A stretch of DNA of 64,000 nt from Hedera helix (taxonomy: Eukaryota; Streptophyta; Magnoliopsida; Apiales; Araliaceae): contig OX359275.1 of the NCBI GenBank assembly GCA_947179155.2, forward strand, positions 39,501,898-39,565,897. Direction: 5' to 3'. The position numbers and the translations under genes are program-made. The notes under the pieces are model-generated. The model made no database searches. It had not been told where the DNA came from and was given only the letters and a program-made list of their open reading frames with translations. Below are positions 11,651 through 24,237 of the stretch, one piece after another. Each line of letters starts with the position of its first letter. Position 1 is the first letter of the stretch.

Positions 11651-13707
11651 GGGCCCGTTCGGGAATGACTTATTTTTTATCGACTTAAAGTTAAAATATA
11701 AGTCGACTTATAAGTAAAAGTGTTCGGGACCAATTTGACTAATAAGTCAGAAATTAAGTTAAAACAGTTATAAAGGTGTTCGGCTGATAATGACTTATAA
11801 GTTAAAATATAATGTAAAGATTACTAAAAAGGACATTCAAAAAATGATACTGACTTCACCACAGGACAGTCTGAATACAATGGGCTAAGATCCATAATGT
11901 TGAAATGTTTTCTATGATTTGTTATATTGAAATGTTTACTGTAGTGATAGCTTATCCAATTTCCTGTTACACCCAGAAGAAAATACAAAGAGAAATCTCC
12001 AACCACATAGAGAAGTGACGAAGACAAGATGAAAAGTAGAAACCTTCAACCAAAAACAAGTACAAAGGGTGAACTAGTTTCTCAAGGTCCACTTTTGGAA
12101 AGACTTTTAGCAGCATATCAATTGCAGCCCAACAATAGGATACACCAACAATTGAAACTAAGCCATACTTCTCCAGCACAAACAAAACAGTCTATGACTC
12201 TACCACGAACAAAGGAAAAAAGGTCATTTAGCCTAATTAACACATCAGCAATCTCCTTCAATCCTAATATACAATAAGTTCCTAAACATGCAAATTCGTC
12301 AAATATATATTGCTTACAGATCTACATGGAGCAAAACAAGTTGATACTGCTTACAAATCTACATGGAGCAAAACAACAGGCAACAACACCTACATTCCTA
12401 CAAGTGGCTTCAGTAAAGAGTGGTTAGTTATTCAAGGAATCCTAATATGTTCAATTTCTGTGTTTCACTCAAGATTTATTCGGTTAGTTGTTCAAACTAT
12501 CCTGAATAGCATTAATTATATTGCACAAGAAATGGAAACCCCGGAAAAAAAATGCCATATATCCTCATCAGTCCATCATCAGGGATGGATATAGAGCCAG
12601 ATGTGGAAGGGAAAAAAAAGTCATTCCTTGAAGGAATGGTGGACTCATAAAGTTCTAATTTTCTGAACTCCTATTTTCTTTTTCTTGTTTATGAAGTCAC
12701 AACATATCTTTAACACTACAACAACCAGGAAGTGATGAAGTTCACCTTACAATATTACTGCCAAAGGAAAAAGGATAGACAACTAATGTCTATGTCAACA
12801 TTTGTAGCCAACTAACAAAGCAATGAGAACAAATTACTGTTGATTAAATGTCAACAAATTTAATATTTCAAACTAGTATATATCCCCAAAATCAATTCTC
12901 AGTATAGATTTGATTTCCAATTTCAGATTTGAAATTGGAAATCAAATCATTTGGAGTAGCTAAAGTTACTATCGATTTGATTTCCAATTTCAGATTCAAA
13001 CAGATCATAATAAGTACGTTGAGAAGTGCAAGAATAGATCAGGATTACCTTAGATAACATGGATGTCGATATAGGTTGACTCTCTCGACTTAGCAAAACA
13101 ATTAAGAGTAAGACCAGTAATCCACATGATGTCAGCCAAAAACACATTCGAAAACCTTCGCCGCAACGGCCCCCGGAAATCCTGACCTCTTCTCCTCATA
13201 ATATTATCCTAATATGAACTGAACGCCTGTGCAACTCACTGTAACATCTGAAGAAAAGGGTAAATATAATCTGTTTAATGATCAGGGTTTAGGGATACGC
13301 AAATTGAATATTTAGATTGTAAGTACTAGGTTTCAATGGATGGTTAGATGTTCTTGCTATGGAATCACTGGAAGGAGGAGCAGTAGAGTTCTGCAACAGA
13401 GCTGCAACGCGGAAAGAAGAGCCGATCAACAGCAGATCGTGAGCATATCGCAGCAACGCATAAAGAAGGATAGATGTTGTAAATTAGCAAAGCATGTTAG
13501 GGGTATAATAGACAATTCATACACGTTGACTAACTTAAAAAAAATGACTGATAAGTCATTTTAAAATAAGTAACAAAATGTTGCTTATTTTTTTTGACTT
13601 ATAAAATAACTTATAAGGCAAAATATAAGTCACAGCCAAACACTACTTTCTTCAAAACTCCTTATAAGTTGGTCAAACCAACTTATAAGGAGCTGCCGAA
13701 CAGGCCC
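11651..13707. mobile_element. PIF/Harbinger-like DNA transposon (non-autonomous)
   Basis: The ends are inverted: GGGCCCGTTCGG at 11651 and its near complement (GGGCCTGTTCGG read from 13707 leftwards). They are flanked by TAA on both sides (11648-11650 and 13708-13710), the 3-bp TWA duplication typical of PIF/Harbinger. Many CTTATAAG words occur in direct and inverted form within about 150 bp of each end. The 2.06-kb length is long for a MITE. No transposase was found. The interior has minus-strand open stretches (see findings) that could be captured host exons. Confidence 0.6.
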
Positions 13708-13739
13708 TAAATAGATTAAACACACCAAATATAATTAAT

Positions 13740-14698
13740 AAGTCAATTTTATATTTATTTATTGGATATTTTTAGGCTTAATTATTTTTTAATTTTTAAG
13801 TATTTTTAGTGTTTTAGGGAATTTATTTAATTTTATATATTTTTATATTATTTTTATCTATTTTATTTTATTTTGTACGAATTAATAATAGCTGGATGGC
13901 ATTATTGTAAATAATCCCTCGGTGGAGGATTCGTAATTAATGAAGCTAGGATGGCGCCATGCGTGCATGGGTTCAATCTGCCGCTCAACCGGACGACGCC
14001 GTATTAGCTAGGAGAAGATGAGAGCAGCCCGCGCCATGCGTGGGAAGTCGGGCAAAGAAATGCGGAGCACGCAATGCGCGGTGAATCAATGATGGGCGCG
14101 AGCGGAGCAGCGAGCGTCGGCAGCTTTTCTTCTTTTTTTTGTTTGGTTTTCTTTTTCTCCGTGGGTCCCAGCATGTGATCCTAAATTCCAAAGCAAGTGT
14201 TTTCAGATTAATTCTAAATTCCGTGTGTGGTTTCCATCAGCCAGCCAATAAATTAAATAAATTTTAACAGTAAATTATAAAAAAAAATTAATTAATTATT
14301 TTATATTTTAAATCTTATTAGAGTTTAAAAATTATAATTTCTATTAGGATTAGGATAAATTATGTAGTTTATAAATAAATGCATTGAGACATAATTAGAA
14401 CATACTCTTGTACATAATTCTTATTCTTCTTTTGTTATAAGTGGTTAAATTTTTGTTCTTGGTTTAAATTAGCGGAAGCCATCAAAATTTATACACCGTG
14501 AGATATAATTTATTTTAATTGTTCAATTTATATTATGAGTATTAAATATTATTCTGTATTTAATTTTATGATTAATTCGTTTAATTGCTAGGATGCATAC
14601 TAATTTATTATTCGCATTAATCTACTGCTATTTGTGAAGCAACAAAGTTTAATAATTATTTTTGCAGATCAAAAAATTATTATATCTTAGAAAGAATG
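13740..14698 (+). mobile_element. Left half of an old gypsy-type LTR (nest landing site)
   Basis: The AT-rich start is followed by a GC-rich block (13915-14190) and a tail with a GCTAGGATGCATACTAATTT-like stretch. This resembles LTRs of plant Tat/Athila-type gypsy elements from memory of their general layout. It is cut at 14698 by the nest and continues after GAATG at 43155. The assignment is an inference and the copy is decayed. The minus-strand open frame in the GC block has no recognisable domain. Confidence 0.35.
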
Positions 14699-16160
14699 TG
14701 TGACGCCCCCAAATCTAGGCCCACACAGCCCAAACTTGAGTCGTCAAAAGACTACAACAAAATTATTACAACAAAGCACAACGTACAACAATACAGTGTA
14801 TAATAATAATACACAACTAAGTCTTCACTATTATTGTCACACTATTTTACAACACGTGAAGACTATGATAGCTATTCTTCGGACTCTCACTCCATCCCCC
14901 GGCTAGACCCCGTTACGTTTTCATCTCCTGTTGAAAAACAATGGAACAAAAGAAAGGGTGAGCTCAAATAGCCCAGTAAGAAATATCATGACTAAGATAA
15001 TGACGAATAAATTATCATTAGCCTTCAACAGTTGAGTTCTTGATAGAATACAATAGACTACAAGGTTTATATCAAAAACTGTAGTTAAATTCTTAAACAA
15101 TGTTCAGATCAATAATAGCAGCGGAATGAGCAATCTATTAGAAGAATAATGCAGACTATAATGTCCACTCGCTTCTCTTTTTAGTAAAAATATCATCAAC
15201 TTTTATCATCTGAAATACCATTAGTCAAGATAATACAACTTCACAGTTCCTGGTCATAATCATGCAGATCAACAGTTCGTCTTTGCACTACGGGCCAAAG
15301 ACATTCAATATAACACCAACGGTCATGATTATACCAGATTCAGCCTTTGGTCATAATCATACCAACCAACAGTTCATCTTTGCACTACGGGCCAAATAGA
15401 ACATTCACCACGTGTCATAAAAGACACCGAACAGATGTATCGCCTTTAACCTAGTATATCGCCTTTAACCTATCATCTGTTCAACAATTATATCACATCT
15501 GTGCCCCCGACCACAAATATTCACAACAGCTTGATTCTTGATGATTAATACAAATAACAGTGATACAAATGATGAACAGAAGAACATGATAAACAATAAG
15601 TATCGGAAGTTTACTTTGTGCAGATTCAAATAATGTCCAAATTGCCAACATGATGTGGAGTGAAATTTAAAAATGATATTCAAGATCCACAGTTCAGAAT
15701 AACGATCACAGTTCAAATAGAAATGTTCAGAAAATAGGAAGGTTCAGTTGAAATAATAAAATTCAACTATTATGGAACATATAATATTTTCAGGAATTAT
15801 AGAAGCAATAGTTCCATAATAAGTTTCGATTTAGGTGTATGGAAGAAAATAATATCCCTTACCGTAGCAGGTTTGATTAACAAAAGGTGAAGGGAATTAA
15901 TATCCCTTACCATAGTAAGTTTGAATAATGGAAGATGAAAAAGATGGTATCCCTTATGAGTATAAAGGAAAATGATATCACTTACGAATATGGAATAAAA
16001 GTGTCATGTGATAATTCGTGTAGACAAATTATTTCCACACGAGACAAATAACAAGGGTTATTCACCAACAGGCGATAATCCGCACCGTAAGGTTATTCCC
16101 ATCAATTTGAATACGAATAGTTATTCACCAAACAGGCGTAATCCGCACCGTAAGGTTATT
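14699..16160 (-). repeat. Reverse type B LTR, left piece
   Basis: It begins TGTGACGCCCCC right after target duplication GAATG (14694-14698), whose partner is at 43155-43159. It is interrupted at 16160 (ending GGTTATT) by the forward element. Its last 1052 bp (15109-16160) are repeated, with only a few substitutions, at 40359-41410. Either junction of left and right pieces gives a full LTR of 3206 bp. Confidence 0.85.
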
Positions 16161-19068
16161 TGTAAGACCCCGAATTTTATGAAATACAAAATTTAATTTT
16201 TCTTCATATATATATATTTTTTTAGAAACAGTAAGTGGTTAAATTAACAAAATTGAAAGTTAAGGATGTTATGTGCAAATTTTATTTTGTCGGACAATAT
16301 TCGCTTTGTCGGGGAATATTCGTTTGGTCGGGGAATATTCGTGCCGTACGACGGCGCCGAAATAATAAATTATTGGTGGACCCCACAACGGAATATTTGT
16401 CGGATATAGAAAACGACAGAAGTAACCTTTTTAAATAAAAATAGTCAACGGAACTGTTAAAATACCGGTGATAAAAGAATAGTAGCATACGGTAGTTTAT
16501 GGTATTTTCTGTAGCACACGGTACTCTACAGTAACACACGGTATTGCATAGTGTCTCATATTATTGGTCTGATAATTGACACCGTAACTGTTACGCATCA
16601 TTTCATCGATAATTGTCACTGCATAATATTTTATATTATCAATTCAATAATTGTTGTTACACAGTATTTTGCATTATTGATTTAATAATTGTCATTACAC
16701 TGTATTTTATATCATTGAGTCAATAATTGTTGTTGCACTGTTTTTAAAATTATTGAACCTAATAATTGTCACAGTAACATATGCATAGTAATTCACATTA
16801 TTGAATCAATAATTGTCATTACACAGTAACGTATGCTTTATTTTACATTATTGTTATCTCTATTATGATGTTATTTAAACAGTTGTATTTCAGTAATTTA
16901 TTGACTTGATATCTAAGAGCTAACTATACTGTATTTATAACAATTAGTCATAATAATTGAATTGATAAAGTTATTTGTTTATAATATAAAGTTAGGTGAT
17001 TATTAGGTGATATGAAATGAATGGTGTAGATTAAAGTGTGAATTATTGTTGAATAATTGAATTGATTTGTTTATAATATAAAGTTAGGTGATTATTAGGT
17101 GATATGAAATGAATGGTGTAGATTAAAGATAATATAAAATTTGAAATGGATGGTGTAGATTAAAAGGTGATCTTTAAATGAATGGTTTAGATTAAATGAA
17201 TGATAAGATTTTTGGCTATAAATAGAAGCCTTAACTTAAGGATTTTTCATAAACTTCCTTACTTGTTCTTTCTTTCTCTCTCTAAATACTTCTTGTGAAA
17301 GTTCTCTCTAAGTGTGCTTAAGTCATCTTGAGTATTTGTGAAGATCTATAAGTATACGTGTACTGTTCAAGTTAATCAACCTCATTTAAATCAATATCCA
17401 GTCACGTGTTACGGTAAGGGATACCATCTTTTTCATCTTCCATTATTCAAACATACTATGGTAAGGGATTATCATTATTTGATTCTCGATAATAATATTG
17501 TTTCTTCCTTACTCATAAGACGTGCCTTTTATTTCCATGTATTAAATTGTGGGAATAACCTTACGGAGCGGATTGCCGCCTGTTGGTGAATAACCTTTCG
17601 TATTCATTCATTATTAATCTCTGAGAATAACCTTACGGAGCGGATTGCCGCCTGTTTGGTGAATAACTCTTTGTACTCAAATTCTATTAAATTGTGGGAA
17701 TAACCTTACGGAGCGGATTGCCGCCTGTTGGTGAATAACCTTTCGTATTCATTCATTATTAATCTCTGAGAATAACCTTACGGAGCGGATTGCCGCCTGT
17801 TTGGTGAATAACTCTTTGTACTCAAATTCTATTAAATTGTGGGAATAACCTTACGGAGCGGATTGCCGCCTGTTGGTGAATAACCCTTGTATTAATTTCC
17901 TTCACCTTTTGTTAATCAAACCTGCTACGGTAAGGGATATTATTTTCTTTCATACTCCTAAATCGAAATTTATTATGGAACTATTGCTTCTATAATTCCT
18001 GAAAATATTATATGTTCCATAATAGTTGAACTTCATTATTTCAACTGAACCTTCCTATTTACGTGAACCTTTCTATTGAATTGTAACCGTTATTCTGAAC
18101 TGTGGATCTTGAATTTCACTCCACATCATGTTGACAATTTGGACATTATTTGAATCTGTACAAAGTAAACTTCCGATACTTATTGTTATCCTATTTCTTC
18201 TGTTCATCATTTATATCATTCTAATCATCCAAAAATCAAGCTGTTGTGAATATCTGTGGCCGGAGGCACAGATGTGATATATTTGTTGAACAGATGATAG
18301 GTTAAAGGCGATATAATAGGTTAAAGGCGATACATCTGTTCGGTGTCTTTTATGGCACGTGGTGAATGTTCTCTTTGGCCCGTAGTGCAAAGATGAACTG
18401 TTGTTTGGTATGATTATGACCAAAGGCTGAATCTGGTATAATCATGACCGTTGGTGTTATATTGAATGTCTTTGGCCCGTAGTGCAAAGATGAACTGTTG
18501 ATCTGCATGATTATGATCAGGAACTGTGAATTTGTATTATCTTGACTAATGATATTTCAGATGATAAAAGTTGATGATGTTTTTCCTAAAAAGAGAACCG
18601 AGTGGACATTATAGTCTGTATTATTCTTCTAATAGATTACTCATTCCGCTGCTATTATTTATCTGAACGTTGTTTAAGAATTTAACTGCAGTTTTTGATA
18701 TAAACCTTGTAGTCTATTGTATTCTATCAAGAACTCAACTGTTGAAGACTAATGATAATTTATTCGTCATTATCTTAGTCATGATATTCTTTACTGGGCT
18801 ATTTGAGCTCACCCTTTCTTTTGTTCCATTGTTTTTCAACAGGAGATGAAAACATAACAGGGTCTAGCCGGGGAATGGAGTGAGGGTCCGAGGAATAGTT
18901 ATCATAGTCTTCACATTTTGTAAAATAGTGTGGCAATAATAGTGAAGACTTAGTTGTGTATTATTATACACTGTATTGTTGTACGTTGTGCTTTGTTGTA
19001 ATAATTTTGTTGTAGTCTTTTGACGACTCAAGTATGGACTGTGTGGACCCAGATTTGGGGGCGTCACA
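16161..19068 (+). repeat. 5' LTR (type A) of the mosaic element
   Basis: It runs from TGTAAGACCCCG to GGGCGTCACA (2908 bp) and is nearly identical to 24238-27146. It holds, in order: GGAATATTCG repeats, a series of AATAATTGT-centred repeats of about 60 bp, ATTAGGTGATATGAAATGAA direct repeats, a TATA box (CTATAAATA, 17216-17224), five roughly 72-bp units with core CGGAGCGGATTGCCGCC (17560-17890), and the conserved 3' third. Confidence 0.9.
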
Positions 19069-19070
19069 GT

Positions 19071-19082
19071 TGGCATCAGAGC
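19071..19082 (+). promoter_or_regulatory. Primer binding site, initiator tRNA-Met type
   Basis: TGGCATCAGAGC begins 3 bp after the LTR end. It differs by one base from the usual plant gypsy site TGGTATCAGAGC. Element 2 has the same variant. Confidence 0.75.
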
Positions 19083-19278
19083 TTAGGGATATGATCTTTA
19101 ATGGAGATCTGGGGTTAGAACTAGGAGGGGAGAGACGAATAGAATCAGTCACTAGTGTGTCCTACCTAAATTAGATTTTATTATCTAATGAGTTGATTTG
19201 AATATAGGGACATGAAGTGATGAGTCAGTTTATTTGAACTAACATCTCTTTTGTGACCACAGTTAAGTATGGCATCTG

Positions 19279-22200
19279 TGTGACGCCCCCAAATCTGGGC
19301 CCACACAGCCCAAACTTGAGTCGTCAAAAGACTACAACAAAATTATTACAACAAAACACAACGTACAACAATACAGTGTATAATAATACACAACTAAGTC
19401 TTCACTATTATTGCCACACTATTTTACAAAACGTGAAGACTATGATAACTATTCCTCGGACCCTCACTCCATTCCCCGGCTAGACCCTGTTATGTTTTCA
19501 TCTCCTGTTGAAAAACAATGGAACAAAAGAAAGGGTGAGCTCAAATAGCCCAGTAAAGAATATCATGACTAAGATAATGACGAATAAATTATCATTAGTC
19601 TTCAACAGTTGAGTTCTTGATAGAATACAATAGACTACAAGGTTTATATCAAAAACTGCAGTTAAATTCTTAAACAACGTTCAGATCAATAATAGCAGCG
19701 GAATGAGTAATCTATTAGAAGAATAATGCAGACTATAATGTCCACTCGGTTCTCTTTTTAGGAAAAACATCATCAACTTTTATCATCTGAAATATCATTA
19801 GTCAAGATAATACAAATTCACAGTTCCTGATCATAATCATGCAGATCAACAGTTCATCTTTGCACTACGGACCAAAGACATTCAATATAACACCAACGGT
19901 CATGATTATACCAGATTCAGCCTTTGGTCATAATCATACCAAACAACAGTTCATCTTTGCACTACGGGCCAAAGAGAACATTCACCACGTGCCATAAAAG
20001 ACACCGAACAGATGTATCGCCTTTAACCTATTATATCGCCTTTAACCTATCATCTGTTCAACAAATATATCACATCTGTGCCCCCGGCCACAGATATTCA
20101 CAACAGCTTGATTTTTGGATGATTAGAATGATATAAATGATGAACAGAAGAAATAGGATAACAATAAGTATCGGAAGTTTACTTTGTACAGATTCAAATA
20201 ATGTCCAAATTGTCAACATGATGTGGAGTGAAATTCAAGATCCACAGTTCAGAATAACGGTTACAATTCAATAGAAAGGTTCACGTAAATAGGAAGGTTC
20301 AGTTGAAATAATGAAGTTCAACTATTATGGAACATATAATATTTTCAGGAATTATAGAAGCAATAGTTCCATAATAAATTTCGATTTAGGAGTATGAAAG
20401 AAAATAATATCCCTTACCGTAGCAGGTTTGATTAACAAAAGGTGAAGGAAATTAATACAAGGGTTATTCACCAACAGGCGGCAATCCGCTCCGTAAGGTT
20501 ATTCCCACAATTTAATAGAATTTGAGTACAAAGAGTTATTCACCAAACAGGCGGCAATCCGCTCCGTAAGGTTATTCTCAGAGATTAATAATGAATGAAT
20601 ACGAAAGGTTATTCACCAACAGGCGGCAATCCGCTCCGTAAGGTTATTCCCACAATTTAATAGAATTTGAGTACAAAGAGTTATTCACCAAACAGGCGGC
20701 AATTCGCTCCGTAAGGTTATTCTCAGAGATTAATAATGAATGAATACGAAAGGTTATTCATCAACAGGCGGCAATCCGCTCCGTAAGGTTATTCCCACAA
20801 TTTAATACATGGAAATAAAAGGCACGTCTTATGAGTAAGGAAGAAACAATATTATTATCGAGAATCAAATAATGATAATCCCTTACCATAGTAGGTTTGA
20901 ATAATGGAAGATGAAAAAGAAGGTATCCCTTACCATAGTACGTTTGAATAATGAAAGATGAAAAAGATGGTATCCCTTACCTCAACACGTGACTGGATAT
21001 TGATTTAAATGAGGTTGATTAACTTGAACAGTACACGTATACTTATAGATCTTCACAAATACTCAAGATGACTTAAGCACACTTAGAGAGAACTTTCACA
21101 AGAAGTATTTAGAGAGAGAAAGAAAGAACAAGTAAGGAAGTTTATGAAAAATCCTTAAGTTAAGGCTTCTATTTATAGCCAAAAATCTTATCATTCATTT
21201 AATCTAAACCATTCATTTAAAGATCATCTTTTAATCTACACCATCCATTTCAAATATTATATTATCTTTAATCTACACCATTCATTTCATATCACCTAAT
21301 AATCACCTAACTTTATATTATAAACAAATCAATTTAATTATTCAACAATAATTCACACTTTAATCTACACCATTCATTTCATATCACCTAATAATCACCT
21401 AACTTTATATTATAAACAAATCAATTCAATTATTCAACAATAATTCACACTTTAATCTACACCATTCATTTCATATCACCTAATAATCACCTAACTTTAT
21501 ATTATAAACAAATAACTTTATCAGTTCAATTATTATGACTAATTGTTATAAATACAGTATAGTTAGCTCTTAGATATCAAGTCAATAAATTAATGAAATA
21601 CAACTGTTTAAATAACATCATAATAGAGATAACAATAATGTAAAATAAAGCATACGTTACTGTGTAATGACAATTATTGATTCAATAATGTGAATTACTG
21701 TGCATATGTTACTGTGACAATTATTAGGTTCAATAATTTTAAAAACAGTGCAACAACAATTATTGACTCAATGATATAAAATACAGTGTAATGACAATTA
21801 TTAAATCAATAATGCAAAATACTGTGTAACAACAATTATTGAATTGATAATATAAAATATTATGCAGTGACAATTATCGATGAAATGATGCGTAACAGTT
21901 ACGGTGTCAATTATCAGACCAATAATATGAGACACTATGCAATACCGTGTGTTACTGTAGAGTACCGTGTGCTACAGAAAATACCATAAACTACCGTATG
22001 CTACTATTCTTTTATCACCGGTATTTTAACAGTTCCGTTGACTATTTTTATTTAAAAAGGTTACTTCTGTCGTTTTCTATATCCGACAAATATTCCGTTG
22101 TGGGGTCCACCAATAATTTATTATTTCGGCGCCGTCATACGGCACGAATATTCCCCGACCAAATGAATATTCCCCGACAAAGCGAATATTGTCCGACAAA

Positions 22201-22321
22201 ATAAAATTTGCACATAACATCCTTAACTTTCAATTTTGTTAATTTAACCACTTACTGTTTCAAAAAATATATATATGAAGAAAAATTAAATTTTGTATTT
22301 CATAAAATTCGGGGTCTTACA
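19279..22321 (-). repeat. Reverse solo LTR (type A) in the gag start region
   Basis: A complete LTR of 3043 bp in reverse orientation runs from TGTGACGCCCCC to the complement of TGTAAGACCC. It is flanked by ATCTG at 19274-19278 and 22322-22326, a 5-bp duplication, with no internal region, hence a solo LTR. It lies 10 bases inside the gag reading frame (ATG at 19269). The reading frame on the far side is in phase with that ATG if the insertion and one ATCTG are disregarded. Confidence 0.92.
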
Positions 22322-22925
22322 ATCTGGAAATCAGGAGGTTAACCACGAAGTACCCGAAGTGAATGTAGAGGCCACAAACAATTCTTCTACAAACTCAGAG
22401 TTGAATAATTTGCCTAAAGCAAAAATTATTTGTATCCGATCTAAAGAAGAAGAAGGTGAAAGTTCTACCGTCGTTCTTCCAAATTCGTTCTTTAAAGGAT
22501 ATCCAGAACTTGCGGAAATTGTTGCCTTTAATTTGCTCGACAGTTGGAAACATATCATCACCTGGTTATGCTCGATAACAAAGGATCAGAATATATGGAC
22601 GTTTCATATAAGTCTTTGGGATTTATGGTGTTCGAGCTATGATTTTCAAGATTATTTAAAAATGATGTATCTATACTTTTGGGCGTTACAATTTAGAGGA
22701 ATTCAGGTTAAGTTAGTCACTATCGTGGAAACTGTAGTCTATCGAAAATACTATTTTAATGGAAATCATTGGTACGCTACTACTGATGAAGTTGAAGAAT
22801 CTGAGAAACAGTTCGTTAGAGAACTGTTTCGTGGTATCCCCATGGTTGAAATACGTGAAGATCCGGATGAAGTATATGGGACTCGATTTGATGATGACAG
22901 CCTTGATGATCAAGAAATCGAATGA
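22322..22925 (+). CDS. Foreign open frame replacing gag in the mosaic element
   Basis: An open frame of about 200 codons ends at TGA 22923-22925. It continued the gag ATG (19269) before the solo LTR landed. The first roughly 25 codons resemble the element 2 gag N-terminus. From about 22400 to 22915 the sequence has no counterpart in element 2, whose matching interval (about 27415-28545) holds the gag domain and two CCHC knuckles. Homology resumes at TCGAATGAGGTGAT. The encoded product is rich in Trp, Tyr and Phe in its middle (e.g. WKHIITWLCS, KMMYLYFWAL) and ends acidic (DDDSLDDQEIE). No known domain, signal peptide or zinc knuckle is recognised. Its stop overlaps the pol frame, which lies in +1. 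Function unknown; it could be a captured host exon or another element's gene. Confidence 0.7.
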
Positions 22926-24237
22926 GGTGATGACCGGTAAGCTATTCATAAATTCTCGTGAAGTCTACGCTTTGTTAGATACTGGTTCTACCCATTCTTT
23001 TATCTCACCTGCATGTGCTCAGCGTTTAAACTTAACTCCTGAAAATTTGGACTTTGACTTATCAGTTGAAACCCCATTAGGAGAAATGACCATTACATCT
23101 ACTGTCTATAAATCTTGCCTAGTTCAAATCAACAACCTCACATTACCTGTTGACCTTATTTCTTTGGAGATGCATGAATTTGATGTGATTTTAGGAAATG
23201 ATTGGTTGACTACCCATCATGCTAAAATTGATTGTTTTCATAAGATTATTAGTTTTCATATTCCTAATCAACCTGTCATGCAAATTCAAGCAACTAAACC
23301 ATTGAAATCTATAACTGTTATTTCTAGCCATAAAGCCATTCGTTTATTGAAAAACGGATGTCAAGCCTTTTTAGCTCATGTCACTGATTTGAACAAAAAT
23401 ACGTCAAACTTGAATGATATTCCCATTGTTAATGAGTTTTCTGACGTTTTTCCGGAGGAACTTCCTGGTTTACCCCCAAACCGTGAAATTGAATTTTGTA
23501 TTGATCTTGAACCTGGTACCAAGCCCATTTCCAAAACTCCATACCAAATGGCTCCCATTGAACTTCAAGAGTTAAAAGTCCAACTACAGGAATTGTTGGA
23601 TACTGGTTTCATTCGTCCGAGTGCATCACCTTGGGGTGCTCCTGTTCTATTTGTGAAGAAGAAAGACGGGAGTATGAGATTGTGCATTGACTACCGAGAA
23701 TTGAACCATGTCACCATCAAAAACAGGTATCCGTTACCTCGAATTGATGACATGTTTGATCAATTACAAGGTGCTCAACATTTCTCAAAGATTGATCTCC
23801 GTTCTGGATATCATCAGTTAAAGGTTAAAGCTGAGGACATTCCAAAGACTGCTTTCAGAACTCGTTATGGGCATTATGAGTTTTTAGTCATGCCTTTTGG
23901 ACTAACCAATGCTCCTGCAGCTTTCATGGACATGATGAACCGAATATTCAAGGAATATTTGGATCATTTTGTGGTTGTCTTTATTGATGACATCCTCATA
24001 TACTCCAAAAGTCGTGAGGATCATGAACAACACCTGAGATTGATACTCCAGAAGCTCCGTGAGAACAAATTATATGCCAAGTTGAAGAAATGTGAGTTCT
24101 GGCTTGAGGAGGTCACGTTTCTTGGGCATGTGATTTCTAGTCAAGGAATATCAGTCGATCCTGCGAAGATTGAAACGGTACTAAATTGGGAACAACCCAA
24201 GACAGTAACCGAAATCCGAAGTTTTCTGGGCCTAGCT
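22926..24237 (+). pseudogene. pol part 1 (protease, reverse transcriptase) of the mosaic element
   Basis: The frame is open from before 22926 to the insertion. It includes the aspartic protease motif LLDTGSTHSF, then the reverse transcriptase with FVKKKDGSMRLCIDYREL and catalytic FIDDILIYS, and breaks at LGLA where element 2 landed (TSD TAGCT, 24233-24237). It lacks gag and zinc knuckles upstream. Sequence is very close to element 2 pol, with occasional substitutions. No internal stop is seen, so the host copy was probably open when interrupted. Confidence 0.88.
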
